Part shown: positions 30,457 to 37,741 of the stretch, in pieces
Position numbering within the stretch: the stretch's first letter is position 1
Layout: every line of letters begins with the position of its first letter
Source of the DNA: Mycolicibacterium iranicum
Lineage (GTDB): Bacteria; Actinomycetota; Actinomycetes; Mycobacteriales; Mycobacteriaceae
DNA length: 64,000 nucleotides
Reading direction: 5' to 3'
NCBI RefSeq assembly: GCF_001650495.1
Contig: NZ_LWCS01000021.1
Coordinates: 1 to 64,000 of the forward strand
Made by a program: the position numbers and the translations under genes
Notes under the pieces: generated by a model
The model's database searches: none
What the model was told of the DNA's origin: nothing
Seen by the model: the letters and a program-made list of their open reading frames with translations, nothing else

Positions 30457-31061
30457 CCCGCTTACTGGTCGCTTCACGCAACCCGAAGAAACTCGCCGAG
30501 CTGCGGCGCGTGCTCGACGCGGCCGGCCTTTCGGGGCTGACGCTGTTGTCGCTCGACGATGTGCCCGCGTTCGATGAGGCACCGGAGACGGGTGCGACGT
30601 TCGAGGAGAACGCGTTGGCCAAGGCCCGCGATGCCTACTCCGCGACGGGCCTGCCTTCTGTGGCCGACGATTCGGGCATCGAGGTGGATGCGCTCAACGG
30701 AATGCCGGGTGTGCTCAGCGCGCGATGGTGCGGGCGCCACGGTGACGATCCTGCCAACACCGAGCTGCTTCTCGGCCAGATGCGCGACGTACCGGTAGAG
30801 CGCCGCGGCGCGGCGTTCGTGTCGGCCTGCGCATTGGTGTTCGGGCCCGGTGAGGCCGAGTCGGCGGTGGTCCGCGGGGAGTGGCCGGGCAGCATCGTCG
30901 GTGAACCGCGCGGCGACGGCGGATTCGGTTACGACCCGGTGTTCCTGCCCGCAGGTTCGGACAGGACGGCCGCCGAGCTGAGCCCGGCGGAAAAGGACGC
31001 CGCATCGCACCGCGCCAGAGCACTTGCTGCGCTTTTGCCATCCCTGCGCGTGCTGCTCTGA
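30453..31061 (+). CDS. rdgB: dITP/XTP pyrophosphatase RdgB (non-canonical CTG start)
   Basis: Removes inosine and xanthosine triphosphates. 202 residues; [37 protein letters not shown] and [13 protein letters not shown] are the family motifs. Homology begins at [10 protein letters not shown]. In the DNA no ATG, GTG or TTG falls at that point: the only codon that keeps the usual N terminus is CTG at 30453, overlapping the rph stop as CTGA. The next upstream in-frame ATG (30354) would add 33 unrelated residues inside rph. I therefore call CTG as the start. Orthologue of Rv1341. Confidence 0.88.
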
Positions 31062-32191
31062 GGTCGGGTCACCCGGTGCAATAGCCAGGCCAGCGGAATC
31101 GTGGCGGCCAGTGTCGCGACGACGAGGCCCGGCATTGATCCGGTGAACAGCGGCCAGCGCAGCACCACGTTCATGGTGAGGGCCATGACAAGAACGTGCA
31201 CCAGGAAGATTTCGTAGGAGATCTCGCCCAGCCACACCATTGGCCTACTCGCCAGCACCCGCGTATAGGAATCCCGCCCGAGCGCAGCAGGGGCGACGGC
31301 CAGTGTGGCGATGACCGCATACAGCAGCGACTTGACCATCGGCGTCCATGCCGGATCCGGTCCGGCCAGCGTGCCGCCGAGCGACGTCGACACCGTCAGA
31401 TAGAGCGCGGCAGCAACAGGGATAGCGACGATCGCAGGACACCGCGCGCCCGCTGTCTCAAGGACGGCCAGCGCCATGCCGCCGGCGAACCACGCCAGAT
31501 GAGCGGGTAGCCACATGCCCGCCGAGTTGGGCAGAAGATCGAGCGCGGGGACGGCGAGGATCCAGATCGGTGACACGGCGCCAAGTGTCGCGATACCGGC
31601 CAACGCCAGGCGAGGACGCCATCGCCCCCGGCACAGGACTCGCAAGACCAGGAACGCCATTGCAGGCAACGCGATGTAGAACGACACTTCGACGGCCATG
31701 CTCCACATCTGGGAGAGTCCGGGGTGAAGCATCGTCGCCAGGTAGTCGTCTTCGTAGATCTGCGTGAAAGTCAGGTATCGCAGCAATCCGTGCCAGGTCT
31801 GGCCGGGATTGGGCCCCGGAGTGAAAACGGTGTAGATCTCGAATGCCGCGATCACCGTGATCACGTAGGCCGGCACGATGCGTCGGCATCTTTTCCGGCT
31901 GTAGCGGCTGACCGACGGCGCGCCCTTGCCATTGGCGACGGCGCGGACCCACGGGCGGAACAGCAGGAAGCCGGAGAGTACGAAGAAGATGGCGACGCCG
32001 ATCTCAAGGCGTGCCGACATCGCGCCGAGATAGCCGTGTGCGAGGTATCCGGTTGCGAACGCCGCGTGGGTGCCGACCACGAGGAGGGCGGCCACGGCGC
32101 GCAGGCCGGTGAGGGCAGGATCGCGAGGGGGTGCGATGCTGCGGGGGCCTACCGGGGCGGCGCCGCAGCGCTCGCCGAGGCTGGCTGACAT
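30929..32191 (-). CDS. Acyltransferase 3 family membrane protein
   Basis: 420 residues with about ten membrane segments; N-terminal R-D-P-A-L-T-G-L-R-A-V-A-A and G-V-A-I-F-F-V-L-S-G-F-L-L-F-R-P-W are the OafA/NodX family marks, with the active His expected near LLVVGTHAAFATGY. Probably O-acylates a sugar or cell-envelope molecule. The last 44 codons (after the final membrane segment, [11 protein letters not shown]) are antisense to the 3' end of rdgB, giving an unusually long 133-base convergent overlap. Confidence 0.8.
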   Translation of the reverse strand: MSASLGERCGAAPVGPRSIAPPRDPALTGLRAVAALLVVGTHAAFATGYLAHGYLGAMSARLEIGVAIFFVLSGFLLFRPWVRAVANGKGAPSVSRYSRKRCRRIVPAYVITVIAAFEIYTVFTPGPNPGQTWHGLLRYLTFTQIYEDDYLATMLHPGLSQMWSMAVEVSFYIALPAMAFLVLRVLCRGRWRPRLALAGIATLGAVSPIWILAVPALDLLPNSAGMWLPAHLAWFAGGMALAVLETAGARCPAIVAIPVAAALYLTVSTSLGGTLAGPDPAWTPMVKSLLYAVIATLAVAPAALGRDSYTRVLASRPMVWLGEISYEIFLVHVLVMALTMNVVLRWPLFTGSMPGLVVATLAATIPLAWLLHRVTRPQSSTRRDGKSAASALARCDAASFSAGLSSAAVLSEPAGRNTGS

Positions 32192-32232
32192 CGGGTTTGA
32201 GTGTAGCTACGGACGCCGCGTTCAGCCCCCGG

Positions 32233-32577
32233 CTAGATGCCGAATTGTTCTTTGATGCTCTGGGTCTGAAAGTGCTCGACGATGATGCCGACGAGGGGGA
32301 TCGTGCCGGCCAGCAGAACTCCGACCGTCTTGGCGATCGGCCACCGGACCTTCACGGCGAGGTTCGCCGTGAACAGCAGGTAGACGAAGTACACCCAGCC
32401 GTGGACGACTGCGATCCAGCCCAGTGAGTCGTCGTTGAAGCCGTACTTCATCACCATCTCGTAGCAGAGGGCGATGAGCCACAGGCCGGTTGCCCAGGCC
32501 AGGACGCGGTAGCCGGTGAGAGCTTTGCGGATCGATTCGACGGGCGTCATAGGGGCGGGGGATTCGGGTGCGGTCAC
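32233..32577 (-). CDS. DUF3817 family membrane protein (Rv1342c-like)
   Basis: 114 residues with three membrane segments (YRVLAWATGLWLIALCYEMV, WIAVVHGWVYFVYLLFTANLAV, TVGVLLAGTIPLVGIIVEHF). The H-G-W-V-Y-x-x-Y-L motif is typical of the DUF3817 proteins once described as integral membrane proteins of Rv1342c type. GTG at 32577 is the longest start; ATG at 32550 (MTPVESIRKAL) is an alternative. It follows lprD by 18 bases in the same direction. Confidence 0.8.
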   Translation of the reverse strand: MTAPESPAPMTPVESIRKALTGYRVLAWATGLWLIALCYEMVMKYGFNDDSLGWIAVVHGWVYFVYLLFTANLAVKVRWPIAKTVGVLLAGTIPLVGIIVEHFQTQSIKEQFGI

Positions 32578-32595
32578 GTACCGGTTCCTCTGTGT

Positions 32596-32970
32596 CTACG
32601 GGTGCTTGGGATCTTCGGCGTCGGCTTTGGCCAGGTCGGCCAGGTAGGCGTTGTATTCGCGCAAGGTCGCGTCAGCGTCATCGGCCGCGTCGGCCGTCGG
32701 TCGTTCGGGCAGCAGCCCGGCGGGAATCTCAGTGACAGTGTCCTGCGGGTGTGTCTCGGGCGGGGCCTCTTCGTAGCGCACGAACTTGAAGTATGCGTAG
32801 AAGCAGAAGCCCGCGAACAGGGGCCACTGCATGGCGTATCCCAGATTCTGAAAATCGCCGGAACTGGACTCCCAGCGCGTCCACTGCCACCACGCCAGGG
32901 CGAGGCAGCCGAGGGCGGCGGCGGTCACCAAGAGGATGAGCGCCGGCCTCCTACGCCGTGTAGTGGACAT
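32596..32970 (-). CDS. lprD: LprD-like membrane/lipoprotein (Rv1343c-like)
   Basis: 124 residues. The basic start MSTTRRRRP precedes a hydrophobic segment (ALILLVTAAALGCLALAWWQW), where LGC could serve as a lipobox, and a second hydrophobic stretch LFAGFCFYAYFKFVRYE. The C-terminal half is acidic and soluble. It matches the position and layout of Rv1343c. Whether Cys22 is lipidated is uncertain because the hydrophobic stretch continues past it. Function unknown. Confidence 0.75.
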   Translation of the reverse strand: MSTTRRRRPALILLVTAAALGCLALAWWQWTRWESSSGDFQNLGYAMQWPLFAGFCFYAYFKFVRYEEAPPETHPQDTVTEIPAGLLPERPTADAADDADATLREYNAYLADLAKADAEDPKHP

Positions 32971-33223
32971 TGGTCAACGGTACCGCGCGATCTTTCGGTC
33001 CGATGATTTCGTCCAGGCGTGCAGTCGCTCTGCGGATACCCATCACTCGGCGATCGTTGGCGACCACCCGGCACCCGTCGCTGTGGATCAGCCCGAGGAC
33101 GAACTCTTCGGACTCCTCGGCAACGATTTCCTGCTACCACGTCTCGAGGGCGATCTGGCAATGGTTCAAGGCCGCCTTGATCGATTGCTGTACTTCCTGG
33201 AACTCATCTTGCGATCTCGTCAT
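32951..33223 (-). pseudogene. Remnant of a LAGLIDADG-type protein with in-frame stop
   Basis: Reading left from ATG at 33223, which has GGAGGAGG 7 bases upstream, gives 29 codons (start MTRSQDEF, end IALETW) to a TAG at 33134-33136. The same frame continues with AEESEEFVLGLIHSDGCRVV and on to a TAG at 32951. The G-L-I-H-S-D-G-C-R-V-V-A-N string looks like the first LAGLIDADG motif of actinobacterial homing-endonuclease-like proteins. One in-frame stop and a short length suggest a decayed gene. A real 29-residue small protein is the alternative, given the good ribosome site. Confidence 0.45.
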
Positions 33224-33297
33224 GGGTTGCCTCCTCCGCCTCGACACCAAGCTAGGGACGGACCCCGACATTCTGTGGTTGGTACGATTCACGCACT

Positions 33298-33384
33298 GCG
33301 GGCGTGGCGAAATTGGTTTACGCGCGGGCTTTAGGTGCCCGTGTTCGAAAGAACGTGTGGGTTCGAGTCCCACCGCCCGCACCA
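33298..33384 (+). tRNA. leuU: tRNA-Leu (anticodon UAG)
   Basis: Acceptor GCGGGCG (33298-33304) pairs with CGCCCGC (33374-33380), followed by encoded ACCA. The anticodon stem CGGGC/GCCCG holds the loop TTTAGGT, giving UAG for CUA codons. There is a long variable arm (GTGTTCGAAAGAACGT region) as required for tRNA-Leu, and the T arm GTGGGTTCGAGTCCCAC is complete. It lies where the M. tuberculosis-like gene order ends. The gene symbol is uncertain. Confidence 0.93.
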
Positions 33385-33433
33385 TTGGTTGGCGCGGCCA
33401 CCGACTGACCCCAGCACCCGCATGACGTGGCGG

Positions 33434-33590
33434 TCAGCATGCCGACTCCTGCCGGCGGTGTGCGTACGCGGCGGCCTGAGTGCGCTTCCGGACTCCGAGC
33501 TTCGACAGGGTCTCCCCAACGTGGGGGTTGGGTTTTGGGACTGCTGAACAGTGCGGGGGCGATGTCGAGGTCGCTGTGACCGTCGGGATC
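33434..33590 (-). pseudogene. LuxR-type helix-turn-helix remnant, frameshifted
   Basis: Two reading frames each carry half of a LuxR/GerE DNA-binding domain. One frame (around 33590-33531) reads GHSDLDIAPALFSSPKT; the other (33529-33434) reads PHVGETLSKLGVRKRTQAAAYAHRR. In intact relatives these two strings are continuous, so a frameshift lies near 33530. No intact N-terminal part is attached. It may once have been the C-terminal part of the regulator just upstream. Confidence 0.6.
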
Positions 33591-33690
33591 GGCGATGGTC
33601 GACCTGCGTCGTTGGTCCGAATTACGTTGCCGTAGTGGAGAAGTGGACAGGGATGGCAGCCCAGCGCAGAGGGTGTCGACATATCTGTCG

Positions 33691-34305
33691 TCACAGCGCG
33701 AGGGTTTCCCGGGGGAATGCGGCCAAGATCGTCGCAACCAGATAGCGTGCAGCACTGTCGGCCACCAGCGGCTCGTGCGCCACCAGCGGATTGTTGGCGA
33801 TGAACCGGCGAATGTGGTCGATCACGTCGGCGGCCTGCTGCCCGGCGGACGGGGTGACCGGCTCCGAGAAGTGTTGCAGCGGGATGCTGCAAGGGGCCGT
33901 GCCGTCCAGCTTCGCCATTTCGTCGAGCAGCGAGGGGGCAAAGGAGATCAGGTCGCACCGGACTTCTCTCATCACCACCGTCATCGGCGTGCCGTCGGCC
34001 ACAACGGCCACCATGTCGCCGCGACTGAAGCTTCTGCGGGATTCACCGGCGGCGAACTCGACGACACCCGCGCGTATCCGGCAGATCAGGATTCCCTGCG
34101 GCGCGTTTACGTCGCAGCGGACTTCGGAGGTGATGTCCGCTTCGTCGAGCGTCATCGGCCCCACCCGCGTACGCCAGATCCGGATCCAGGGCTGGGCATC
34201 TGGTGCCGCACGCGCGATGCGCATGCAGCCGTATTCCGGCCCCAGAGCCGTCGCAGCGACGTCGAGATCGGAGGTGTTGACGAGGTAGGTGCCCGCCAGC
34301 TCCAT
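33691..34305 (-). CDS. AraC-type sensor domain without DNA-binding domain
   Basis: 204 residues resembling the AraC-binding-like N-terminal domain of mycobacterial regulators (ARAAPDAQPWIRIWRTRVGPMTLDEA, then RGDMVAVV, then LVADSAARYLVATILAAFP). It stops exactly where the usual linker and helix-turn-helix would begin, and the frameshifted LuxR-like HTH remnant lies just downstream. Probably a truncated, possibly non-functional regulator gene; it could still make a ligand-binding protein. Confidence 0.55.
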   Translation of the reverse strand: MELAGTYLVNTSDLDVAATALGPEYGCMRIARAAPDAQPWIRIWRTRVGPMTLDEADITSEVRCDVNAPQGILICRIRAGVVEFAAGESRRSFSRGDMVAVVADGTPMTVVMREVRCDLISFAPSLLDEMAKLDGTAPCSIPLQHFSEPVTPSAGQQAADVIDHIRRFIANNPLVAHEPLVADSAARYLVATILAAFPRETLAL

Positions 34306-34365
34306 GAGCCCCCTGTTCGATCCCGCGTCCGCCTAGCCGCCCGATATTGACGAAAACGTATATTA

Positions 34366-34387
34366 CGCCCAGCTAAGTAGTTGGGCG
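34366..34387. promoter_or_regulatory. Inverted repeat upstream of the truncated regulator
   Basis: CGCCCA (34366-34371) and TGGGCG (34382-34387) flank GCTAAGTAGT, which is itself nearly symmetric (CTA..TAG). It lies about 60 bases before the regulator ATG at 34305 and could be an operator. The rest of the 171-base gap (34306-34476) shows nothing else I can support. Confidence 0.4.
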
Positions 34388-34476
34388 CGTCGAACGACGT
34401 AACGATTTTCAACGTCCACGCCCGAGCCAATGGAGTTGCGGGGACCGGCGGTGCAATGGGCCACCGGTAGGGGACG

Positions 34477-34728
34477 TCAGGCCGAGACTTCGTTGCCCTG
34501 AGGCGCCGACTCGGTCGCCTGTGTGGCGAAGCACAGGATGCTTGCCGTGAAACTCACCAGGGCGACGGCCCCCGCGAATACCGCGATGACAGGCTCTGAC
34601 AGTCCCCAGCTGGCGAGGGCGAAGGCCACCGCGAAGATGGCCGTGAAGATGAGAAAGAGCCCGGTGGTGGCGACGGTCTCGTGGAACGGATCGTCAGAGG
34701 TGGGGGTTCCTTCGGCCATCTCGGCCAT
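34477..34728 (-). CDS. Small two-span membrane protein, unknown
   Basis: 83 residues. AAGGAG lies 6 bases before the ATG at 34728. Acidic N terminus (MAEMAEGTPTSDD), then two membrane segments, TTGLFLIFTAIFAVAFALASWGL and PVIAVFAGAVALVSFTASILCFA, and a short polar tail. No family recognised. The good ribosome site and clean hydrophobic pattern support a real gene. Confidence 0.65.
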   Translation of the reverse strand: MAEMAEGTPTSDDPFHETVATTGLFLIFTAIFAVAFALASWGLSEPVIAVFAGAVALVSFTASILCFATQATESAPQGNEVSA

Positions 34729-34939
34729 GGGTTCTCCTTCTCGCGGAAAGGGATTGCGCTGAAACTGACACCGGTGTTACCCCGCGGACGACGGACGAAA
34801 CCTGGTTAACTGCGCCTGGCGCTCGGTGATCTCACTCACTGCTGCACGACGTGGTGGCTCTGGGCACTGCCTATGCCGCGCCGGCCGATCCTCTGCAAGC
34901 ATGGCGAGGAATCCGCTGACTACGGGGGACACGATTCTC

Positions 34940-35833
34940 ATGAGCGATCTGCAATACCTGGATCTGCACGGCGACCGCGTCGCCTACCGAGATGCCGGAT
35001 CCGGTGGAGAGGGACGTGAAACGCTGCTGCTTCTCCACGGGATGGCTGGAAGCTCGGAAACCTGGCGATCGGTGATTCCGCAGCTGTCGAAGCGTTATCG
35101 CGTCGTCGCCCCCGATCTGCTGGGCCATGGCCGGTCCGCCAAGCCGAGGGGCGACTATTCGCTTGGTGCCTTCGCTGTGTGGCTGCGCGACCTGCTCGAT
35201 GAGCTCGGGATCTCGCGGGTCACCGTCGTCGGTCAATCGTTGGGTGGCGGTGTCGCGATGCAGTTCGTCTATCAGCACCCTGACTACTGCAGGCGATTGG
35301 TGCTGATCAGCAGCGGCGGGCTCGGTCAGGACGTCGGGTGGACGCTTCGCCTGTTGTCGGCCCCCGGCGCCGAGTTGCTCATGCCCGCGATCGCACCGCC
35401 TCCGGTGGTGCGGCTCGGCAACAAAGTGCGGTCATGGTTCTCCGCGGTCAACATCCAGTCGCCTCGCGGCGCCGAGATGTGGAGCGCGTACTCATCGCTG
35501 TCGGACGCCAAGACTCGCCATGCCTTCCTCCGTACCCTGCGGTCGGTCGTCGACTATCGAGGGCAGGCGGTGAGTGCGCTGAACCGGCTGCATCTGACGT
35601 CCGAATTGCCGCTCCTGGTCATCTGGGGTGACCAGGACCGCATCATCCCGGTCGAACACGGCTATGCGCTCGCCGAGTTCCGGTCGGGCTGCCGGCTCGA
35701 GGTGCTCACCGGTGTCGGGCATTTTCCGCATGTCGAGAAGCCCAACGACGTCGCAGACCTCATCGAGGACTTCGTGGCGACGACGTCCAATGACACCGCT
35801 TCGTCGGCGATAGGCCGATCACCCATCGTGTGA
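34940..35833 (+). CDS. Alpha/beta hydrolase
   Basis: 297 residues from the ATG at 34940 (MSDLQYLDLHG). The oxyanion motif LLLHGMAGSSETW, nucleophile elbow VVGQSLGGGVAM (Ser about residue 110), acid Asp in LVIWGDQDRIIP and His in TGVGHFPHVEKP make a complete triad. Resembles the mycobacterial Rv2715-type hydrolases. The 211 bases before it hold no gene that I can support. Substrate unknown; it ends 5 bases before the convergent whiB6-like gene. Confidence 0.85.
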   Translation: MSDLQYLDLHGDRVAYRDAGSGGEGRETLLLLHGMAGSSETWRSVIPQLSKRYRVVAPDLLGHGRSAKPRGDYSLGAFAVWLRDLLDELGISRVTVVGQSLGGGVAMQFVYQHPDYCRRLVLISSGGLGQDVGWTLRLLSAPGAELLMPAIAPPPVVRLGNKVRSWFSAVNIQSPRGAEMWSAYSSLSDAKTRHAFLRTLRSVVDYRGQAVSALNRLHLTSELPLLVIWGDQDRIIPVEHGYALAEFRSGCRLEVLTGVGHFPHVEKPNDVADLIEDFVATTSNDTASSAIGRSPIV

Positions 35834-35838
35834 CCGAG

Positions 35839-36111
35839 TCACCGTTTCCTGACGGTCAGTCCATTGCGCTCGGCCAGCGATCTCAATTGTCTGAGGGCGA
35901 ACTGACGGTTGCGGCCTCCCTCGGGCAACACGATGCCTGCCCACAACCCCACCGCGCCGGGTGTGACACAGGCTTCGCGGGCGCACTGCCACCGGCGCGG
36001 GCATGCGCGACACAGCGCTTTGGCGCCGTCGTCGGCTGTCGTCATCCAGCGGTCGGGATCCCGCGTACACGGTGCAGTCCACGGTTCTTCGTCGATTGAT
36101 AGCGGATACAT
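35839..36111 (-). CDS. WhiB6-like iron-sulfur transcription factor
   Basis: 90 residues from ATG at 36111 (MYPLSIDEEPW). Four cysteines in Wbl order (APC-TRDPDRW..., LCRACPRRWQC) bind a 4Fe-4S cluster, and GLWAGIVLPEGGR is the G[V/I]WGG-type turn. CTRDPDRWMTTADD and FALRQLRSLAERNG are very close to WhiB6 as I remember it (Rv3862c). In M. tuberculosis WhiB6 sits by the ESX-1 genes; here it is divergent from a TetR gene with tandem operators, which suggests different control. Confidence 0.85.
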   Translation of the reverse strand: MYPLSIDEEPWTAPCTRDPDRWMTTADDGAKALCRACPRRWQCAREACVTPGAVGLWAGIVLPEGGRNRQFALRQLRSLAERNGLTVRKR

Positions 36112-36137
36112 GGACCCCCGTTCCCCTCCGTAGTTGG

Positions 36138-36176
36138 CGATACGCTTGTATCGTAGGGGCGATACGCGTGTATTCG
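36138..36176. promoter_or_regulatory. Tandem operators between whiB6-like and tetR
   Basis: CGATAC-GCTT-GTATCG (36138-36153, perfect palindrome) is followed 22 bp later by CGATACGCGTGTATTC (36160-36175), 13 of 16 bases identical. Both lie in the 86-base gap between the divergent whiB6-like and TetR starts. Likely bound by the adjacent TetR protein to control both genes. Confidence 0.75.
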
Positions 36177-36197
36177 CCAACCTGCCTGGGAGCGACG

Positions 36198-36842
36198 TTG
36201 TCTAACGTGGCCACTGTGCTACCTGAGCCAAACCGGTTGCGCGCGGGTGGACCGCGCACCATTGAGCGAATTCGCGCGGCCGCATTGCGGAGCTTCGGCG
36301 AGCACGGCGCTTCCGCGACGACGATGAGGGGCGTCGCCGCAGGGGCGGGCGTTTCGCTCGGGCTGGTGCAACACCACTTCGCCACCAAGGCGGGCCTGAC
36401 CAGGGCCGTCGACGATTATGTCGTCGATTTGCTCGTCGAGACGATGTCGCGGCCGCTGCCCGAGCCTCCCGTCGATTCGGTGGCTGAGATCGGCAATCGA
36501 GTCACCTGGCTTTTTTCCGAGTATCCGGACATGGCCGCCTATGTGGGGCGCGCACTTGCCGACGGCAGTGCAGTGGGAGTGCGGATCTTCGACACCCTTC
36601 TCGCCGTCGGTGTCGCGCGGTGGCAGCAGCGGATCGACCGAGGCGAAGTCCGCCCGGACATAGACGTCACCTGGGCGGCGATCAACGGCCTGGTGCTCGC
36701 GCTCGGCGCGATCAGCCTCAAGCCCCATCTGGACCGGCATCTCGCCGAACCGCTCACTTCACCAGCTCAGCTGGAGCGTTGGCAGCGCGCCGTCGACTCG
36801 TTGCTGCGCGAAGGGCTGTTCCGTCGACCCTCCTCTGAGTAG
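36198..36842 (+). CDS. TetR-family transcriptional regulator
   Basis: 214 residues from TTG at 36198, chosen because GGGAG lies 5 bases before it; GTG at 36207 or 36216 are alternatives. HTH: IRAAALRSFGEHGASATTMRGVAAGAGVSLGLVQHHFATKAGL. The C-terminal ligand domain resembles TetR_C-type proteins of mycobacteria. It likely controls itself and the divergent whiB6-like gene via the tandem palindromes. Ends 3 bases before the convergent AraC gene. Confidence 0.85.
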   Translation: MSNVATVLPEPNRLRAGGPRTIERIRAAALRSFGEHGASATTMRGVAAGAGVSLGLVQHHFATKAGLTRAVDDYVVDLLVETMSRPLPEPPVDSVAEIGNRVTWLFSEYPDMAAYVGRALADGSAVGVRIFDTLLAVGVARWQQRIDRGEVRPDIDVTWAAINGLVLALGAISLKPHLDRHLAEPLTSPAQLERWQRAVDSLLREGLFRRPSSE

Positions 36843-36845
36843 CGC

Positions 36846-37688
36846 TCAATCTGAGCTGCTGGCAACTCTTTTGCGATACGCCGACGGTGTCTCGCCGCAG
36901 TATTGGGCGAACGCCCGCGTAAACGAGCTGACGCTGTCGAAGCCGACCGCCGTCGCGGTCTCTTGAACCGACTGGGTAGGTGCGGCGAGCAGTGCCATCG
37001 CGCGCAGCATCCGCGCGTGCAGCAGGTACGTCCGCCACGGCAGCCCGAGCGTATCGGCGAAAAGGCGGCGCAATGTCCGCTCCGACACCGAGACCGCGCG
37101 GCTGACCTCGTCGGAGGTGACGGTGTCGAGGTGCTGCTTTGTGTAGTCCATGGCGGCGGCCACGATCGGATTGTCCGACGTCGGCAGGCTCAGAGGAGCT
37201 TCGTGATCGAGCGCTTCGGACACCAGTGCCGCCAGCGTACGGAAGAATCCATCGGAGGTTTCGTCCCCGCGGGCCCTGTCGATCGGCCAGCGCAGCGCAT
37301 AGATCATCATCTCGCGGATCAGCGGCGACACCGCAAGGATTCGCGCCCGGTCGCCCCCGTCAGGGATCAGCGTTCTGTCGAACATCACGGCGACGGTCTT
37401 GACGTCAGGGTTCATCACGGCTTGGTGCTCGAGTCCGGCCGGGATCCACGCCGCCTGCTGGGGCGGCAGCAGGTAGTGGGCCGAATCGGTCTCGACTTCG
37501 ACCACCCCGTGCAGTGCGTACTCGATCTGATGGACCTCGTGCGAGTGCCATCCGGTGATCAGCGCGTCACCCTCGTATAGATAGCTTCCCCCGAGGGCGC
37601 ACCCGCCGCGGCGGAGTTCGATTACGCGCCGGGTCGGCATGTTGGCCGGTTCGGACAAGAGCTTGTCCGAAGACGCGGAGTCGGTCAC
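36846..37688 (-). CDS. AraC-family transcriptional regulator
   Basis: About 280 residues from GTG at 37688; ATG at 37640 (MPTRRVIEL) is the alternative. The N-terminal cupin (GWHSHEVHQIEYALHGVVEVET ... LLPPQQAAWIPAGLEHQAV) would bind a small molecule. The C-terminal double HTH is VSRAVSVSERTLRRLFADTLGLPWRTYLLHARMLRAMALLA plus VGFDSVSSFTRAFAQYCGETPSAYRKR. Divergent from the amidohydrolase with 53 bases between the starts, so that gene is its probable target. Confidence 0.88.
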   Translation of the reverse strand: MTDSASSDKLLSEPANMPTRRVIELRRGGCALGGSYLYEGDALITGWHSHEVHQIEYALHGVVEVETDSAHYLLPPQQAAWIPAGLEHQAVMNPDVKTVAVMFDRTLIPDGGDRARILAVSPLIREMMIYALRWPIDRARGDETSDGFFRTLAALVSEALDHEAPLSLPTSDNPIVAAAMDYTKQHLDTVTSDEVSRAVSVSERTLRRLFADTLGLPWRTYLLHARMLRAMALLAAPTQSVQETATAVGFDSVSSFTRAFAQYCGETPSAYRKRVASSSD

Positions 37689-37741
37689 GTCTTCAGACGG
37701 TACTACTGGAGACAGGTACCCCGCGGACCCGAGGAGCAGAT

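Noticed and set aside
33318-33400. Open frame giving a G-G-G-T-R-T-H-T-F-F-R-T-R-A-P-K-A-R-A end
   Set aside because: This is antisense translation of the tRNA-Leu gene, a familiar false ORF in bacterial annotations.
33298-34305. Integrated prophage or genomic island attached at tRNA-Leu
   Set aside because: No integrase, phage gene or repeated tRNA 3' end was seen downstream; only decayed fragments.
35326-35731. Minus-strand small frames opposite the alpha/beta hydrolase
   Set aside because: They lie entirely within a conserved enzyme and have no ribosome site.
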